The notes under the pieces: generated by a model | What the model was told of the DNA's origin: nothing | The model's input: the letters and a program-made list of their open reading frames with translations, nothing else | Database searches by the model: none | Program-made: the position numbers and the translations under genes | Source of the DNA: Holtermannia corniformis | Taxonomy: Eukaryota > Basidiomycota > Tremellomycetes > Holtermanniales | Reading direction: 5' to 3' | Assembly (NCBI GenBank): GCA_001599935.1 | Contig: BCIJ01000023.1 | Span: 171,049-235,048 of the forward strand | Length of the DNA: 64,000 nt | Part shown: positions 47,201 through 58,551 of the stretch, piece after piece | Layout of the letters: each line of letters begins with the position of its first letter | Numbering within the stretch: position 1 is the stretch's first letter

Positions 47201-47940
47201 TCGACTCTTCTCCTTGATCTGGACTCGGAGCACATTCACCGTCACGCTCTACCGAGCCCGATGCAGGACGGACAGCATGAACTTGCACTTGAGCGCCTTC
47301 GGTAGGTACAGTGGTAGTCGCGGTACGAAGCGGAGACGAGGCGAGAGAGATCGAGGATAAGGTAGCTGTGGAGCCGAGAGGATGGGTGGCAAGGAATTGA
47401 GTGATGCGGTCACGTCGTGCGGAGGAAGATCGACTTGCTATCGTGGCTGCTGTTGGAGAGGACGTCGCGAGAGAGACCTCGGCGTCGATGAAGATCTCCA
47501 AAGCTGCAACATGACTTTAGCATTGGCGCGGTATGGATTGTAAGCTATGCGTCCATTCACTCACGCTTGATCATCGAGCTCTCATAGGGGCTAAGATTCG
47601 GCGTTATCGGGGTTACGGCTGGGCCAGCTGGAGCTTCGATGACAGATTATATCCTGTGCGCAGAGCCGCTGCGGCGTCTCACACTCATCCTCTTGACTCG
47701 AATTGGATGCCGGTGTAGCGTTGTGTGAGAGGCCATGCTCGGTGATTGCGCCGCTTGATTGCACATCTTGCCTTTGACGCCGTTCTACGGGTACACTTGT
47801 TGCGTCCGCGAGCGACGGTTGTTGCGATCGGCACTCGATCGTGTGCTGTCCGACCGTGTTCTCGTCGTCGACGTAGTGATCCAAGTCCAAGTCGCAGATG
47901 GGAATCGTGTGGTGGCAACGCAAGACCCCATTCCACCCGT
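44215..47940 (-). CDS. H5: intact HNH-like paralogue, start codon unresolved
   Basis: Exon 1 contains an acidic stretch, ICDLDLDHYVDDEN, comparable to LMFQLDINDD of H4, but I found no in-frame ATG for it. Exon 2 (about 47501-47100) opens LEIFIDAEVSLATSSPTAA. Then VGLGLTFFDEES (about 46820), a Pro-rich linker, PLPVDWVNTTQTFAGLWDVF, the core (FLDSWEQLVDYDRDIVMSKL, IETWNFKVFTLAPQG), ALHLMSRVWMLA, GQVMDWRV, and the HNH-like exon (CRTSGRSAEEHSINQHY ... AGHIIPKAD, about 45540-45650). One long exon (45443-44358) has SNHITNLVILNKPLEVDVYD, the RGPRLSDESVGS linker and C-terminal helices. A 70-nt intron leads to AILRKTLIEAEVDIADML, stop at 44215. No lesion seen. Function unknown. Confidence 0.75.
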
Positions 47941-47976
47941 GCGGTCTCTGTCGTAATTGAGAGACGACCAAGACAA

Positions 47977-48000
47977 AGTGGAGGTTTACGGCATTCCACG
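47977..48000 (-). promoter_or_regulatory. Upstream box shared with H1
   Basis: Same 24-bp block as at 16388-16411 (22/24 identical), starting AGTGGAGG and ending CCACG, directly 5' of H5 and next to a large palindrome. Confidence 0.5.
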
Positions 48001-48007
48001 AGATCAG

Positions 48008-48056
48008 CACGTGTTTACGGCGTGTTTTCGCGTGTTAAACACGCCGTAAGCACGTG
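48008..48056. repeat. Near-perfect palindrome upstream of H5
   Basis: Two 20-bp arms (48008-48027 and 48037-48056) match at 19 of 20 positions around a 9-nt spacer. Each arm ends in the E-box-like CACGTG and contains TACGGCGTGTTT. Could be a dimeric factor binding site, a cruciform, or an element end. Confidence 0.8.
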
Positions 48057-48280
48057 GCTAACCGCTAGCAGGCTCCTAACAATCGGTGATCGACTCTCGA
48101 AGCCTCTGGCTGAAGAGCGCGGGCTGCCACCAGATCGCTCAGCAGCACGCCAGCAGCGTCTAGACCATGGCAGTTCCCGTAGTAGCTGTCGACTGGTCAC
48201 TGTGCGGATCTGGATACACTCACCGCACGTCCCATTGCCGTCCTTTGGTCTCCCAACCCTCCCGGGGGCAAGCACGGCGA

Positions 48281-48463
48281 CTAGTCTAGTCGCGGTTGCC
48301 GAATACGAGCAGGCCATGTCTTCACAATCTTGAGGTCGCCAGCTGCGTACGGTCCGATTCTGACCATCCACTCGCCAAACATGACGCTTTGCCCGTGAAT
48401 CCCTATGTCACGCTCGGTAGTGTCAAACGCCAATTAGCTCCGTGTTGAACTGACTTCTACCAT
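48281..48463 (-). pseudogene. Possible relic related to the sP small-protein trio
   Basis: From ATG 48463 the frame reads MVEVSSTRS, an in-frame TAA, then AFDTTERDIGIHGQSVMFGE and WMVRIGPYAAGDLKIVK, ending 48281. The G-E-x2-V-R-I-x-P stretch resembles GENVIVRICP of sP1. Similarity is weak and the frame is broken, so this is tentative. Confidence 0.25.
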
Positions 48464-48601
48464 CGGCGCCGGTGTGGACAAGCGGGACTCGAGTGCGAGC
48501 AGGAGCGTGGCTAGTCGTATCGCGTTCCCCATTGGGTTGTCCGCAGGGGAGGCAATGCAGCCTTCGAGGTTCTTCGGCACAAAGTCCGCCGGGCGGAACA
48601 T

Positions 48602-48890
48602 GTTAGATGATGGGAAAGACCGTGATGCATCTCGCTCGCTACGGCGCTTCTTTGTAGGCTTTCGCCTACTGTCCTGATGTCTCGCCCGCCATCCTGATGT
48701 CTCGCCGGATGCAGTCTTCATCTGCATCCTCGCCGGATGCGTCGCATCCTCGGCGTCTTGTCTACATCCTCGCCGCGCCGGACGTGTCTTGGCTACATCC
48801 TCGCCGGATGTAGTCTTCGCCGGATGAAGCCGAAGAGATGGCTGGCTGATTGTCGTAATCCAACAGAACAAGGGCCTCATGCAACGTGTA
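48602..48890 (+). repeat. Dispersed repeat, copy B, with CATCC/GGATG minisatellite
   Basis: Matches 41567-41860 in the same order. Between about 48687 and 48835 the words CATCCTCGCCGGATG or variants recur irregularly, forming many small inverted repeats (CATCC ... GGATG). Confidence 0.6.
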
Positions 48891-48968
48891 CAGAATCGCA
48901 TAGAGGATCTAAACATGTTCACACGCGATACGTCGTCAAAGCCCAACGCAACACTCGACCACACCTAA

Positions 48969-50879
48969 CTCAAAAGACCCCGGATGAATCCAGGCCCTCG
49001 CGCTCAATCTCGCGCTTCATCGCAGCTGTAGCATAGTCAGTACAGGACCACCGCATGCAGTCGACTCACCCCTGATATCGTCAATTGGTACGTTCGTCCG
49101 TTGAACGGTATCCAGGACCCATTCTATATCCGACTTTTCGAGGACCTCGACTTCTTCCAAAGCGCGCTTGGCTGTCGACAGGTAGTACGAGAGATCGTCC
49201 TGCAGCGTCTGTAGATCCCAGTAGGGTTGGCGGAAGAGTTTGGCGACGAAGACGTGGCGGCGCCGACTTGCACGGCGTAATACGTTGTACGTATCCCTCT
49301 CGTATTCTTCCCATGCGTCATCCAGCACGACGCGCTCGAGCCACTCCTCATCACGCAGGACCCATTGGAGGATGTCGTCGTCGGTAGCCCTCTTCCAATA
49401 GGGTAGGAAGTACGGTCCCAGCATCTCGTCTGTACCGAGCACGTCTGTCTCTGTCCCAGCACACGCAGACGCGGCACTGCTCACAGAAGTTGCTGACGTC
49501 GAGTCGTGCCCGAGGACGTTGACGTTTTACCGCTGGAATCCGACTCGGATGACGTGCTGGTGGTGTGGCTATCCGTACTCAGGACGGAAGCGTCGGAAAC
49601 TCGACCCCGGTGCGGCTGCCGGGCTCGGTACGCTGCCTGGTTGCCTTGCGGATGCTCGACCGAGTTTGCGGCTGCCTGAGAGTCGCCGAGGGTACCATTC
49701 GGTGCCGAGGCCGGCGCGTGGTTGGGCACATTGCTGTCACCTGCCGATGTCGATGTCGTGATGCTGTCGAGGACGGACGGGACCGGGGGCGCAGGAGGGA
49801 TAGGCAGAACCAGAGCAGGATGGCTCGGGTTGTCCAAACGGCACCGGGTGTGCAGCACATGCCTCATGCGGACAAAGTGACCGATCGGGTTAGGCTCGTG
49901 CATCTTGTCCGATTCCGTTTGGTGGTGGGGGGACAGTAGAGATAGCCCGTGGCGGACATCTTCAAGCGTCTCGATCCCTTTCCCATGCAGTGCACCCTCG
50001 TACCATATAGTGTCACCTTCCCAGGGATCGACGTACAAGGACGCTTTGTCAAAGGCCCTTTCCTCGATGGCCGTGTTGAGCACCATGAGGTTTGTGGGGT
50101 GGTGTGGCAGCAGCACCAAGTTGGGGACCGCGTACCCTTTTTGGCTAGGTGCAGGACGCCCGGCTGCCGTGTTGTACCACCGATTGAGCGCTGGGTCGTA
50201 CGCCTGATGATAGAGGCAGCACTGAGCCTGTCAGCTGGGTAAAGCTGACGGTAGCGATTACGCACTGTTGCTCGGTCCGCTACTGGGACGACGTGCGCGA
50301 CGGCCGTCTCGAGCAGATTCTCCGTGTTATACTGCGGAGCTCATTTCCCAGAGATTCTACAAGTCGGATCTCGATCTCGAACCAGATGCGTTGGCATTGC
50401 GCCCTGCAGTTGCGTGAGCTCGCTTCGGAGCGGGGCAGTCAGAATACCCGCAACATACCCTGTCCAGCTGTGCTCAGTCAGTGACATACACACTGTCAGG
50501 GACCTTGAACAACTCACTTTGGAGTTGTCCAAGCGGAACACGCGCCCGCGCACATCGTCTGGACCGAACGCGTGAGTCAACTGAAACTGCGGAATCCTGA
50601 TTTGATCGAGAGCTCTGTTGTAAGTCACAAAGTCGTGTTGCAGTACCGATGGCTGGTAGCCTAACCCATTGTCAGTTGTAACAAGTGTGGGAGTCAAGAT
50701 GCGCGTACCATTTGCTGTGGGAGAGCAAACCACGAAGTCTCCTGGTGCAATCGCACTCTCGTCTCTCCAGTCCAATCTTCTCCGTCGGGCCACCGCTGCA
50801 AGTTCCATGCACGCTCCCGGTCGACGCTTCTCGCCATCATCCACACTCTTGTGTACAGATGAAGTGCACCGCCTCTAGG
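48969..50879 (-). pseudogene. H6: HNH-like paralogue lacking its 5' half
   Basis: Begins abruptly at ALHLYTRVWMMARSVDRERA, fused to the end of H7. Lesions: a one-base deletion near 50760 between QRWPDGE and LDWRDESAIAPGDF; an in-frame TGA at 50341-50343 right after CRISGK, inside the HNH-like unit (downstream LLETAVAHVVPVAD remains readable); and a frameshift near 49500 in the Ser-rich linker, between DSSGKTSTSSG and STSATSVSSAA. The rest is well kept: NLVLLPHHPTNLMVLNTAIE, the RGRVSDAS linker motif, helices with DIEWVLDTVQRTNVPIDDI, and last exon AMKREIEREGLDSSGVF, stop at 48969. Closest to H1. Confidence 0.8.
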
Positions 50880-53800
50880 ATCCACCCCTCTGTTTCTTTC
50901 TCCATTCGCGGGATCCGCCTCAGCCCTTGCCGCACCTCGGCTTCCCAGTGCCAAAGAGACTCCTGAATGGACACGGCGTGCCACCCTTTGCGGCTGTATT
51001 TCCCCGATTCCAGAGCCCGCAGGTACCATGCAGCCCGGCGCAGCTCAACACACGGGTCTTGAGCTGTCGGCTGCTGCTCCGAGCTCTCGTCCCAGGCTTC
51101 CTGCTGCCGCTCGTCTTCTGATGCGAAAGAGAGTACCGAGTCGAGACTCGCACGAGGCAGGTGCGGCAATCCTTCGACGAATGTAGACTGTTGAGGTTGG
51201 TCAGGTTGGACAGCGAGCTTGCCTGTGCCTGACCAGCTGGGTGGCCACTGGGCAGTAATGGAAGGTGATACGGGCGTCAGGAGCACCGTGCTGTCGGAGG
51301 CAACAGTGCATCCACTTGATCTTGTTGCCGATGATAGAGCACTGGCGTCGGACTCGTCGGATCGTCTGGGCCGCTCGGTGCCGCTCTGTGCGCCCGAGTC
51401 CCGCGTACCCATCGGGTGTACTGAATCGTACGGGCCGGATTCAGGAAGCCTGGCGGTGGCGGTATTGCTGTTCGGCTGCTTCGGCAGATCGGTCAGCTCA
51501 TCGGAAGGTGGTGCGGGTGCGCCGAGACCCTTGTTGAAGGGCTCCGGCAGGATCAGGTCGGGGTGTGCCGGGGACTTTAGACGGCATCGGATATTGAGGA
51601 GATGGATGAGGCGAGACATGTGGCTGACAAGATTCACGTCTTGCAGTCGAGCCTCTCCGTCGGTTTGCTGCGGCGGCAGCAGCGGCAGCCCATGGCGAAG
51701 CTGCCCTAGCAGACCGGCTCCGTCGCGAAGCGGACCCTCGTACCATATTTTTTGGTCAAACGGGTCAACCGCCAGCAGGACCGTGTCAAACACCTTCTCC
51801 TCGACCTGCCGGTTGACCAGCATAAGGTTGCCGGGGTGGTGGGTGACCAAGGACAGTGATGGCGCAGACCATCCTACTTGCCCTGCGGCGAGTCGTCCAG
51901 ATACCATGCGTTCCCACTGAAGCTGGGCGGGGTCGAATGCTAGGTGGTAAAGCCATGACTGTGCCAATCATCAGATGCGTGCTTGTGAACTCCGTGATAC
52001 GTACAGTGGGCCTTTGAGCAAAGGGAATCCAATGGCCCGTAGAGTAAGCGAGGTAGAGGTTTGTCGGGTACTGATCCGCGCATCGACCGGTGAATCTGCA
52101 CCGCGCATCTCGTTTGCGGATGAGATGCGTCGGCATGAATGACTGGGTCGTATCGTTAGTGAAGCCAGGCGCTCCTCGGCCGACACAGCGCCAAGCACCG
52201 AAACCGAATGGAATCGGGATGACTGAGGACTTACTCGCGTGAGCTAAACGCCCATGTGTCAGCTGGATCATGCTAAGCTCAAAGGTAGAAATACGCACAT
52301 CCTTGTCAGGTGCAGCCTTCTGACCACGCGCTTGACCTTCTTGCAGCACGTAGTTGTTGGTGAAGCTCGGCTTGTATGCTGGTTTGGGTTGAGGATTGTA
52401 ATTCCCAAACTCATGCGACATTTGCATAGGTGCACACCCTGCTATTTCAGCGCCATTGCAGCTTGTTCACGTTGACTTACCATCGGCGGATGCAAGGCAG
52501 ACGATGAACGAGCCTGGGGAAAGAGGCGCCGGATCGCGCCAGTCGATTATGCTGCCCTCGGGCGCCCTCTGCAGCACCCACGGCCGCTCACGGTCCCGAG
52601 CACTCGCCAGGAGCCAAGCACGCGAATACAGGTGAAAGCTATCGATCGCCCACTCGGGATGGTGGATGTCTTGAGGCCTGCAGATTCCTGCAGACAGTAA
52701 GCCTCACGACGCTTTTCCCAACCAACAGACTGACCTGCAAAGCTGACAAGCGCACCTGACGCATCCAGGCAAAAGACATGGTGTGTCCAAGTCTTGAGCT
52801 TCTCTTGGTCGCTGGCGAAGTCGACATCATCTTCCTGAGCGCCACCGACCGCGACTGCTGGACCAACGACGGCCTTGTCACGCAGGACGCGATACCTGCC
52901 GAGCTCCCTCAACACCTCTTGCTCGTCGTAATCCCTCAGGTTCCGCCAGGATTCCACAAACAGGGGGATCTTGAATGCTCGCATGCACTCTGACAACGAA
53001 GCGTAAGACGATCGTGGCCAAGCGCGCTGGTCTCTTCCACAGCTTGGCTGCTGCGAGTACTCGGCCAGGCTTTTGGGTCGGTCGGGTTGGCGTAGTAGTC
53101 GACCAAGCTGACAAAGGAAGCCGGCCCCGCAATCCAGTCGACGGGCGATGGGGCGGTGGGGAATACGAATCCTTGTTCCGGTCGTCGGCGGGGAGGAATG
53201 TTGCACTGGTTTGGCGACTAGGACAGCTATCGTGAGTCAAATACCCATAGGGCTGAGAAGCAACGTACGGGTCTGAGGTATCGGACGGCAGCAGTGGAAG
53301 TAGGTTGGGCCAGGCAAAGCCCAAACCGACCGTCGCTCGAACAGGGGTTTGACCTGCGACTTTGCAGCTTGTCATACCAAACCGCGCGGCTTCATCTTCA
53401 TCGCCGACCTCTTGCTCATCTGTAAGCGTTGATGATGAACAAGACCGCACACGGATGGAGGCATGTGGCATCGAGTTTGGGCTGGGGGTAAGCAGAGGGG
53501 GCGAGAATGGACTTGACAATGACCTCGGCGTTGTCGGTTCTGCTGGACTGCAGGATGGTCAGCAATCATCACGAGCAACGGTGAAGGGCCCCTGACCTGA
53601 TGCACGCGCGTGTCAGGGTAGCCGAACTCGGTGTATTCGCTCCCCCTTGGGACATCTCATCTTGCGCTCGAATGCGAGCTCGGCGGCGCTCGGTTTTGGG
53701 ATCACCGCGATTGATCGGGTCGTCTCGGCCTCTGCGATACGGTCTGTGCACTTTGCACCAGCGTCGACTACCTTCCTCTCCAGACCGCCGCCAGTCGCCC

Positions 53801-54551
53801 CAATCTCTTTGCCAGCACTGCTCAGTCTTGTGTTTGTATTCGGGTCATGATCGCTCACACCCACTGCTGGGTCGCTGCTGGCTGTCGAGCGCCCGCGCTC
53901 AAGCATCGACGGCACGGCCTGATACTCCTTTTCCATTGATCCGCCTTTGCTTGCGGTCCCTGCTTTACCATCTTGCGTGCTCGGTGGGATATGTGCGAAT
54001 TGGGCATGGGAGATTGGATTGGTGAAGACGGATCGGAGCAGCGAGGGGTAATGCTGCGAGTTGAGTGCAAGGATCGGATGGGAAGATCGAGGACGGGTTT
54101 TGAGAAGTTTGAGCTCGTATTCGAAAGCCAGACTGAGCGCTAAATACGCGCCATTGTCGGCAGCTGCGCGTGCTGCCATGTTTGTTGCAGAACACCCACC
54201 CTTGATGCACGCATCCACGTTTGCTTGCCCGTGTGGTTCACGCTCGAGCTGTAGCTGCTCGTACGGGTGCGGGTTCGTCGGCGACGCGAGCTGCTGCTGC
54301 TGCTTGCGAAACGCTCTCGAACTGATTGCGCTTCGTTGACGTTGCTGCTGCTGCTCTTGCTCCTCTTCTTCCAGCCTCGCCACCAGCCTCGACACCGTTC
54401 CCTGGTTACGCTGCTGCCGCCGCTCCTCTGCCGGATTCGACGCTGCGGCGGGCTGGACCTGCTGCTGGTCCGCATTCGGCGTCAAGCTGACGATGCTGGG
54501 CGAGCCGAGCGTGGGAGTTTGCTCTGTCGAGCCTGATTGAGCGACGAGCAT
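50880..54551 (-). pseudogene. H7: HNH-like paralogue, truncated 3' end and frameshift
   Basis: Starts at ATG 54551 (MLVAQSGSTEQTPTLGSP), with a Gln/Glu-rich tract near 54300-54400 encoded by CTG/TGC repeats on the plus strand. Then AYLALSLAFEYELKLLK, RATVGLGFAWPN, PVDWIAGPASFVSLVDYYAN and a frameshift near 53030 before AWPRSSYASLSECMRAFKIP. Core, GSIIDWRD, the HNH-like exon (CRFTGRCADQYPTNLY ... TGHWIPFAQ) and SLVTHHPGNLMLVNRQVEEK follow. One long frame then runs to EKETEGWILEA, where it enters H6 sequence and stops at 50837; the expected final exon is absent. Confidence 0.78.
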
Positions 54552-55240
54552 TTTACAGCTAGGATGGGTGTCTCTAGGTTGATGCACCTCTGTCGTTGAT
54601 CGGACGTGATCGCCGAGGAGGGCGAATGTCGGGCGAGTGCAAAATGTTGAGATGCCGTCTTCTCCCACTTGACCAGCGCTAGGTCCAGGGCGCAATGGTA
54701 CAAACACGCCTGCGTCGGTCAGCCAGTGAGCTTTTGTGACCTGTCACGCAAGCAACGTACCGTGAATGGATCGGCCTTGGGGATCATGAGCGGCCATGCA
54801 ATGATTGTGGACGTTGGTGGAGCGATAGTGGGCGCTCTGACATCCGACACTGGCGCTCCCTTTCCTTGACCATGGCGGTAGGCATTGAACCCTGCGATGA
54901 CTTTAGCCGCCTGTTGCGCCGAATGCTACTTGCACGCACGCGTTTGACCTAGACAAGGTGTCATCAGCATCGTGAGCACATCCAGGTCTAGATATCAGCT
55001 CACCGGTTGATCGGGGCGCACTGGCTGCCCTAGCACATCCCCCGGCCGTTTAGTGTACGTGCAGGTGAATGTGTAGTCGACCTCGGGGTCAAAGAGCTTC
55101 TCCACTTGCCGTATCTGGAGTAGCGCCATTGCAGACCGGCCGCGGGCGGTCATAGTCGGTGGCAGTGCTTGGTTCCAATTGTTACTGTCGAGCTCAGTCT
55201 TGTTCACGCAGTCAGCGAAGAAGTAGCTAATGACAGCTCA
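54552..55240 (-). pseudogene. H8: fragment of a decayed HNH-like paralogue
   Basis: Minus-strand pieces in family order: LPPTMTARGRSAMALLQIRQ with YTFTCTYTKRPGDVLGQPVR (about 55000-55190, equivalent to YAKREGDALGQIVRPDIP of H9); a scrambled HNH exon at about 54760-54890 (VKERERQCRMS, then in other frames SAHYRSTNVHNHCMAAH and IPKADPF); and ACLYHCALDLALVKWEKTAS (54640-54700). It is cut off at the start of H7, so its C-terminal half is missing. Confidence 0.6.
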
Positions 55241-55965
55241 CTCACAGTCGTTTAGGCAGGGCTGGTGACTGCTGTCTGCACGATCACGGGTCCGAGACCC
55301 GCACTTGACTTCTGGGCGCATTAACTTTGCTCATCACGAGAGCTCGAGGCCCGTACGTTTGCGATCAGTGCCAGAGCTGGACCAGCTGTGGTTGCGTTCT
55401 TCATAGCCTTGGCCGCCGGATACTCGTGGTGTCTTGAAGCCGCTTGCGACTGGAACATTGGCTCGTCGACTAGCGTTAGCCTCGAGAGTCTTGTGGTCGT
55501 CGTGGTGAGCGGCCGACTGCCGTGTGAAAGATGATCTCACTTGCGGGCGGGGTCCTTTGAGATCGGTATTGTCCAGGCGTCAACGCCAGAGTCTGAGGGC
55601 TCGCTCACTCGTCTGCAAGCTCAGACTTGCAGTCAAGCTATCGCTGGTACTCACACTATCGCTGTCTTGGTGATGTTGCAGTCTGGTGCGACCGCTCGAG
55701 CTCCGGTTTAGTGGATGCAAGTGCTAGCGAGTTGCTACCGTGATGCTAGCCACCTTTTTTGCTTGTGCTCGCTGTGGCATCCACGGCCGTGATCCGGTCT
55801 CGACTACAAGCTGATGGGATCAACGACGGAAGGACTCTCGTGCTGCTGATAGTCAGTAGTGCTCGTAGTGCGTGAATTCACTCAAGCCCTCCTCGACCTC
55901 ATTGGCGATCGTGCCGCATGACAGAGGAGACGAGGCATGAACATGACATTGCGAACCCCAACGCC
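55241..55965. other. Region between H8 remains and H9
   Basis: No clear family motif or gene; probably H9 3' flank plus eroded 5' parts of H8. Confidence 0.35.
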
Positions 55966-56881
55966 CTAGTACAATTCCACCAACCGCTGACCGGGACCAC
56001 CCATTCGCACGGCCCTAGCGTTCGGATATTCCGCCATAAACGACACGTCGAAGCCTCCTTCTTCGAGATCCGCTCGTAAAAGACCTATCACGACATTAGC
56101 GCTGTCACTCGAATCGGCTAGATTCACCTGTTATGTCCTCAAAGGGCGTGTCGGTCTCCTCGATAGCCTGCAGGACCCACTGGACAGCATCGTTGTCGAT
56201 AACCGAGAGGAATGGCAGCAGGTCCCGCTCGATGTCGCGTCGTAGCTCTTGTTGCACTTCCTGCACATCATCATAGTCTTTGCTCGTGCCCGGTGTCAGA
56301 CCAAGACTGTAGGCCTGAAGCTGGCGAGTCGCCTCGCGGTACTCGTTCCATGGATCGATCGGTGCGAGCCCCGCAAAGTTACCCTCGTTGTATCGGTCTT
56401 GTGCTTCCGCCTGCTCCAGTACCGATCGCAAGATGGCTTTTTTCGTGACGGTGGGCCAAAGCGTTGGCGGGATAGTGGCCGTCTTCGAGTGCTGGTGATG
56501 ATCGATGCTGGGATAGGAGATTTCCAGCTCGTCACAGAGCGTGGTCTCATGCGTAGAGTGAGAGGTGCCGGAAAAACAGGTTGCGGTCGAAGCCTTGCTG
56601 TCGGTGCTAGTGTCGGACATGTCAGACACGCGCGGCCCGCGGCTGCGCTGAACGGTGGTTGACGCCTGCGGGACCACCGACGATCCTCGTGAGTCGCAAG
56701 GCACATCGGGACCGTCGTGGTTCGAGGCTAGCTCTGGACCTGTGCCGCCCTCCTTGTCGGCCGCGCTGCTTTCCGCTGCGTGGGGCTCGATACCGATGCC
56801 AAAGACAAAGTCGTCAGGTATCTGATGGAGAGCGTTAGGATGCTTCGGATTCCAGAGCCGGCAACGAAAGTAGTGATGGAC
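55966..56881 (-). pseudogene. H9, 3' part (downstream of retrotransposon)
   Basis: Picks up the H9 frame at VHHYFRCRLWNPKHPN right after the element, then FVFGIGIEPHAAES, the RSRGPRVSDMSDTS linker motif, LWPTVTKKAILRSVLEQ, helices ending ETDTPFEDITG, and, after an intron, LLRADLEEGGFDVSFM ... RMGGPGQRLVELY with stop at 55966. No lesion other than the insertion. Confidence 0.8.
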
Positions 56882-57036
56882 GGTGAGAGCATGTGTTAGC
56901 GAGGCGCTAGGAGCTTGCTAGCCGCCTCCGCCTTTTGGCATTTCTGGCAGTTTCGCCAGAATCGCCAAAGGGACGGCTTTCGAGATTGGCTCAATCGTCT
57001 TTTGCCATCTCGAGGGCGGCTGCAAGCTCAAGGCTC

Positions 57037-58266
57037 ATGACGCTGGAAGATCGGCTTCGTCGCAGCACCGTGCCGGTGCTTCGAGGCTACCTTGCGGCCG
57101 CCGATCTTCTTGTAGGAAACGAGAAAAACACCCTCAAGAAGCAAGACTGCATCACCCGTCTGCTTTTGAACGTGGCCGCCATTCCTGACGAGCTCAGACT
57201 GTCACGTCCCCGCTCGCCCATCCCCAACCCTGATCCGAACCCCAATCAGGATCCAAACCCTGGGCAAATCACCGCAGCCCAGCTGCAAACTGCCCTCGCC
57301 ACCCACGCCGCCACCGCACGACAATCCCTGCTGCAAGACCTTCAGCCTTATCTGCAGAGCATCGCGGACTTGCAGATTCGCCTCAACGAACTAGAAGAGC
57401 GCAACCCAGGCGGCGCGGGCGGAGGCGGTGGAAATGGAGGTGAGCCCGATTCGGGTCAAATCGGACCGGTCATTCCCGAGGGTCACGTGGTGGCTCCCCT
57501 TCTCGTGGGGCACGAAATTCGCCAGTCGCCCGAGCTCTACCACGACTTCTTGAGGCCGGAGTTGTACCAGCAGGTCGCTGCGGGTACCTTCGACATCAAG
57601 GACCTGTGGAAGTTTGATCCGCTGCGGCATGCGGAAGTCGCGCTCGGTCCTTCTGCTTCGTCGAATGATTTTCTGCGCAATCTGCAGGAAGTCCTGCTGC
57701 CCGATGGCGGCGACACACGCCTGGCTAAGGCCAGGGACCGATACAAGGACGTCGGCTCGATTCTGCGCCCGTGGCTCGTGTACTCCGACATCCGGGAACT
57801 CCTCACCCCCGGTATCGGCCTCTTCTTAGCCGGGTACGCCCAGGAACTGCTCCGGATATCGCAGCAGTACCCTAACGGTTTTGCCGCTTTGCTCCACTAC
57901 CATCTGTACGTGGCGCAGCGGCGCATTGCGGCTGGCGACCGTCTTGATCCCGCCGAATGGCGCCGCCCGGACATGGAGGCTTTCCAGCAGCACTTCCTGC
58001 CGCACTACCGAGTGCAGCCGGCCGCCGCCGCTTCCTCCGGCTCGTCGATGGGCTCCGGCTCGGGAAAATCGGGTTCGGCCGTTCCTGGCTGGAGCTTGCG
58101 GGCTCCCGGCTTGGGGACAAAGCCCACCCCATGCGCAAACTGGAATGAGGGTCGCCTCTGCAGTAAGCCCCCCGGTCAGGAGTGCCCTTATCAGCACGTC
58201 TGCCAGACGTGCAACATCTCCGGTCACACCAAGCAGCGTTGCCACGCTGCCAAGAAGTCGTCCTGA
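57037..58266 (+). CDS. gag: Gag-like protein of the DIRS element
   Basis: From ATG 57037 (MTLEDRLRR), 409 residues; the frame is open from 56935. Pro/Asn repeats (PNPDPNPNQDPNPG) and a Gly-rich linker precede a helical domain (LYHDFLRPELYQQVAAGTFD ... LLRISQQYPNGFAALLHYHL). Near the end there is a Cys-rich CCCH-like unit (CANWNEGRLC ... CPYQHVC) overlapping a CX2CX4HX4C zinc knuckle (CQTCNISGHTKQRC), which would bind RNA. It ends with TGA at 58264-58266, followed in the same frame by the RT region with no further stop. Confidence 0.8.
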   Translation: MTLEDRLRRSTVPVLRGYLAAADLLVGNEKNTLKKQDCITRLLLNVAAIPDELRLSRPRSPIPNPDPNPNQDPNPGQITAAQLQTALATHAATARQSLLQDLQPYLQSIADLQIRLNELEERNPGGAGGGGGNGGEPDSGQIGPVIPEGHVVAPLLVGHEIRQSPELYHDFLRPELYQQVAAGTFDIKDLWKFDPLRHAEVALGPSASSNDFLRNLQEVLLPDGGDTRLAKARDRYKDVGSILRPWLVYSDIRELLTPGIGLFLAGYAQELLRISQQYPNGFAALLHYHLYVAQRRIAAGDRLDPAEWRRPDMEAFQQHFLPHYRVQPAAAASSGSSMGSGSGKSGSAVPGWSLRAPGLGTKPTPCANWNEGRLCSKPPGQECPYQHVCQTCNISGHTKQRCHAAKKSS

Positions 58267-58551
58267 CTGGCCGCGCGGGCTCGCTCTGAGCCCGCCCCGG
58301 CTCGCGCTGAGCCGCCTCGTCCCGAGGCTACCCTTCCCGCTGCTCCTCACCCTGAGGCGGTGGCAATCTCCCTGGCCGTCCCGGCTCCGCCCCCATCTCC
58401 ATCACGCTCTTTTGCCGCGCTGGCGCACAAAACTCGGGACCCTCCCGGCGAGGTCCTGTCCCCTGTGGCTATTACAGGGGATGCTAGCCGGGGTTCGACT
58501 GTTGAGCCCCGGTCTCGCACCCCTTCGGGTGTGAGTCCGTCTGCTCCTATA

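Noticed and set aside
54240..54420. CTG/TGC-rich stretch as a triplet-repeat expansion
   Set aside because: It is an imperfect, short Gln/Glu-rich coding tract of H7, not a pure repeat.
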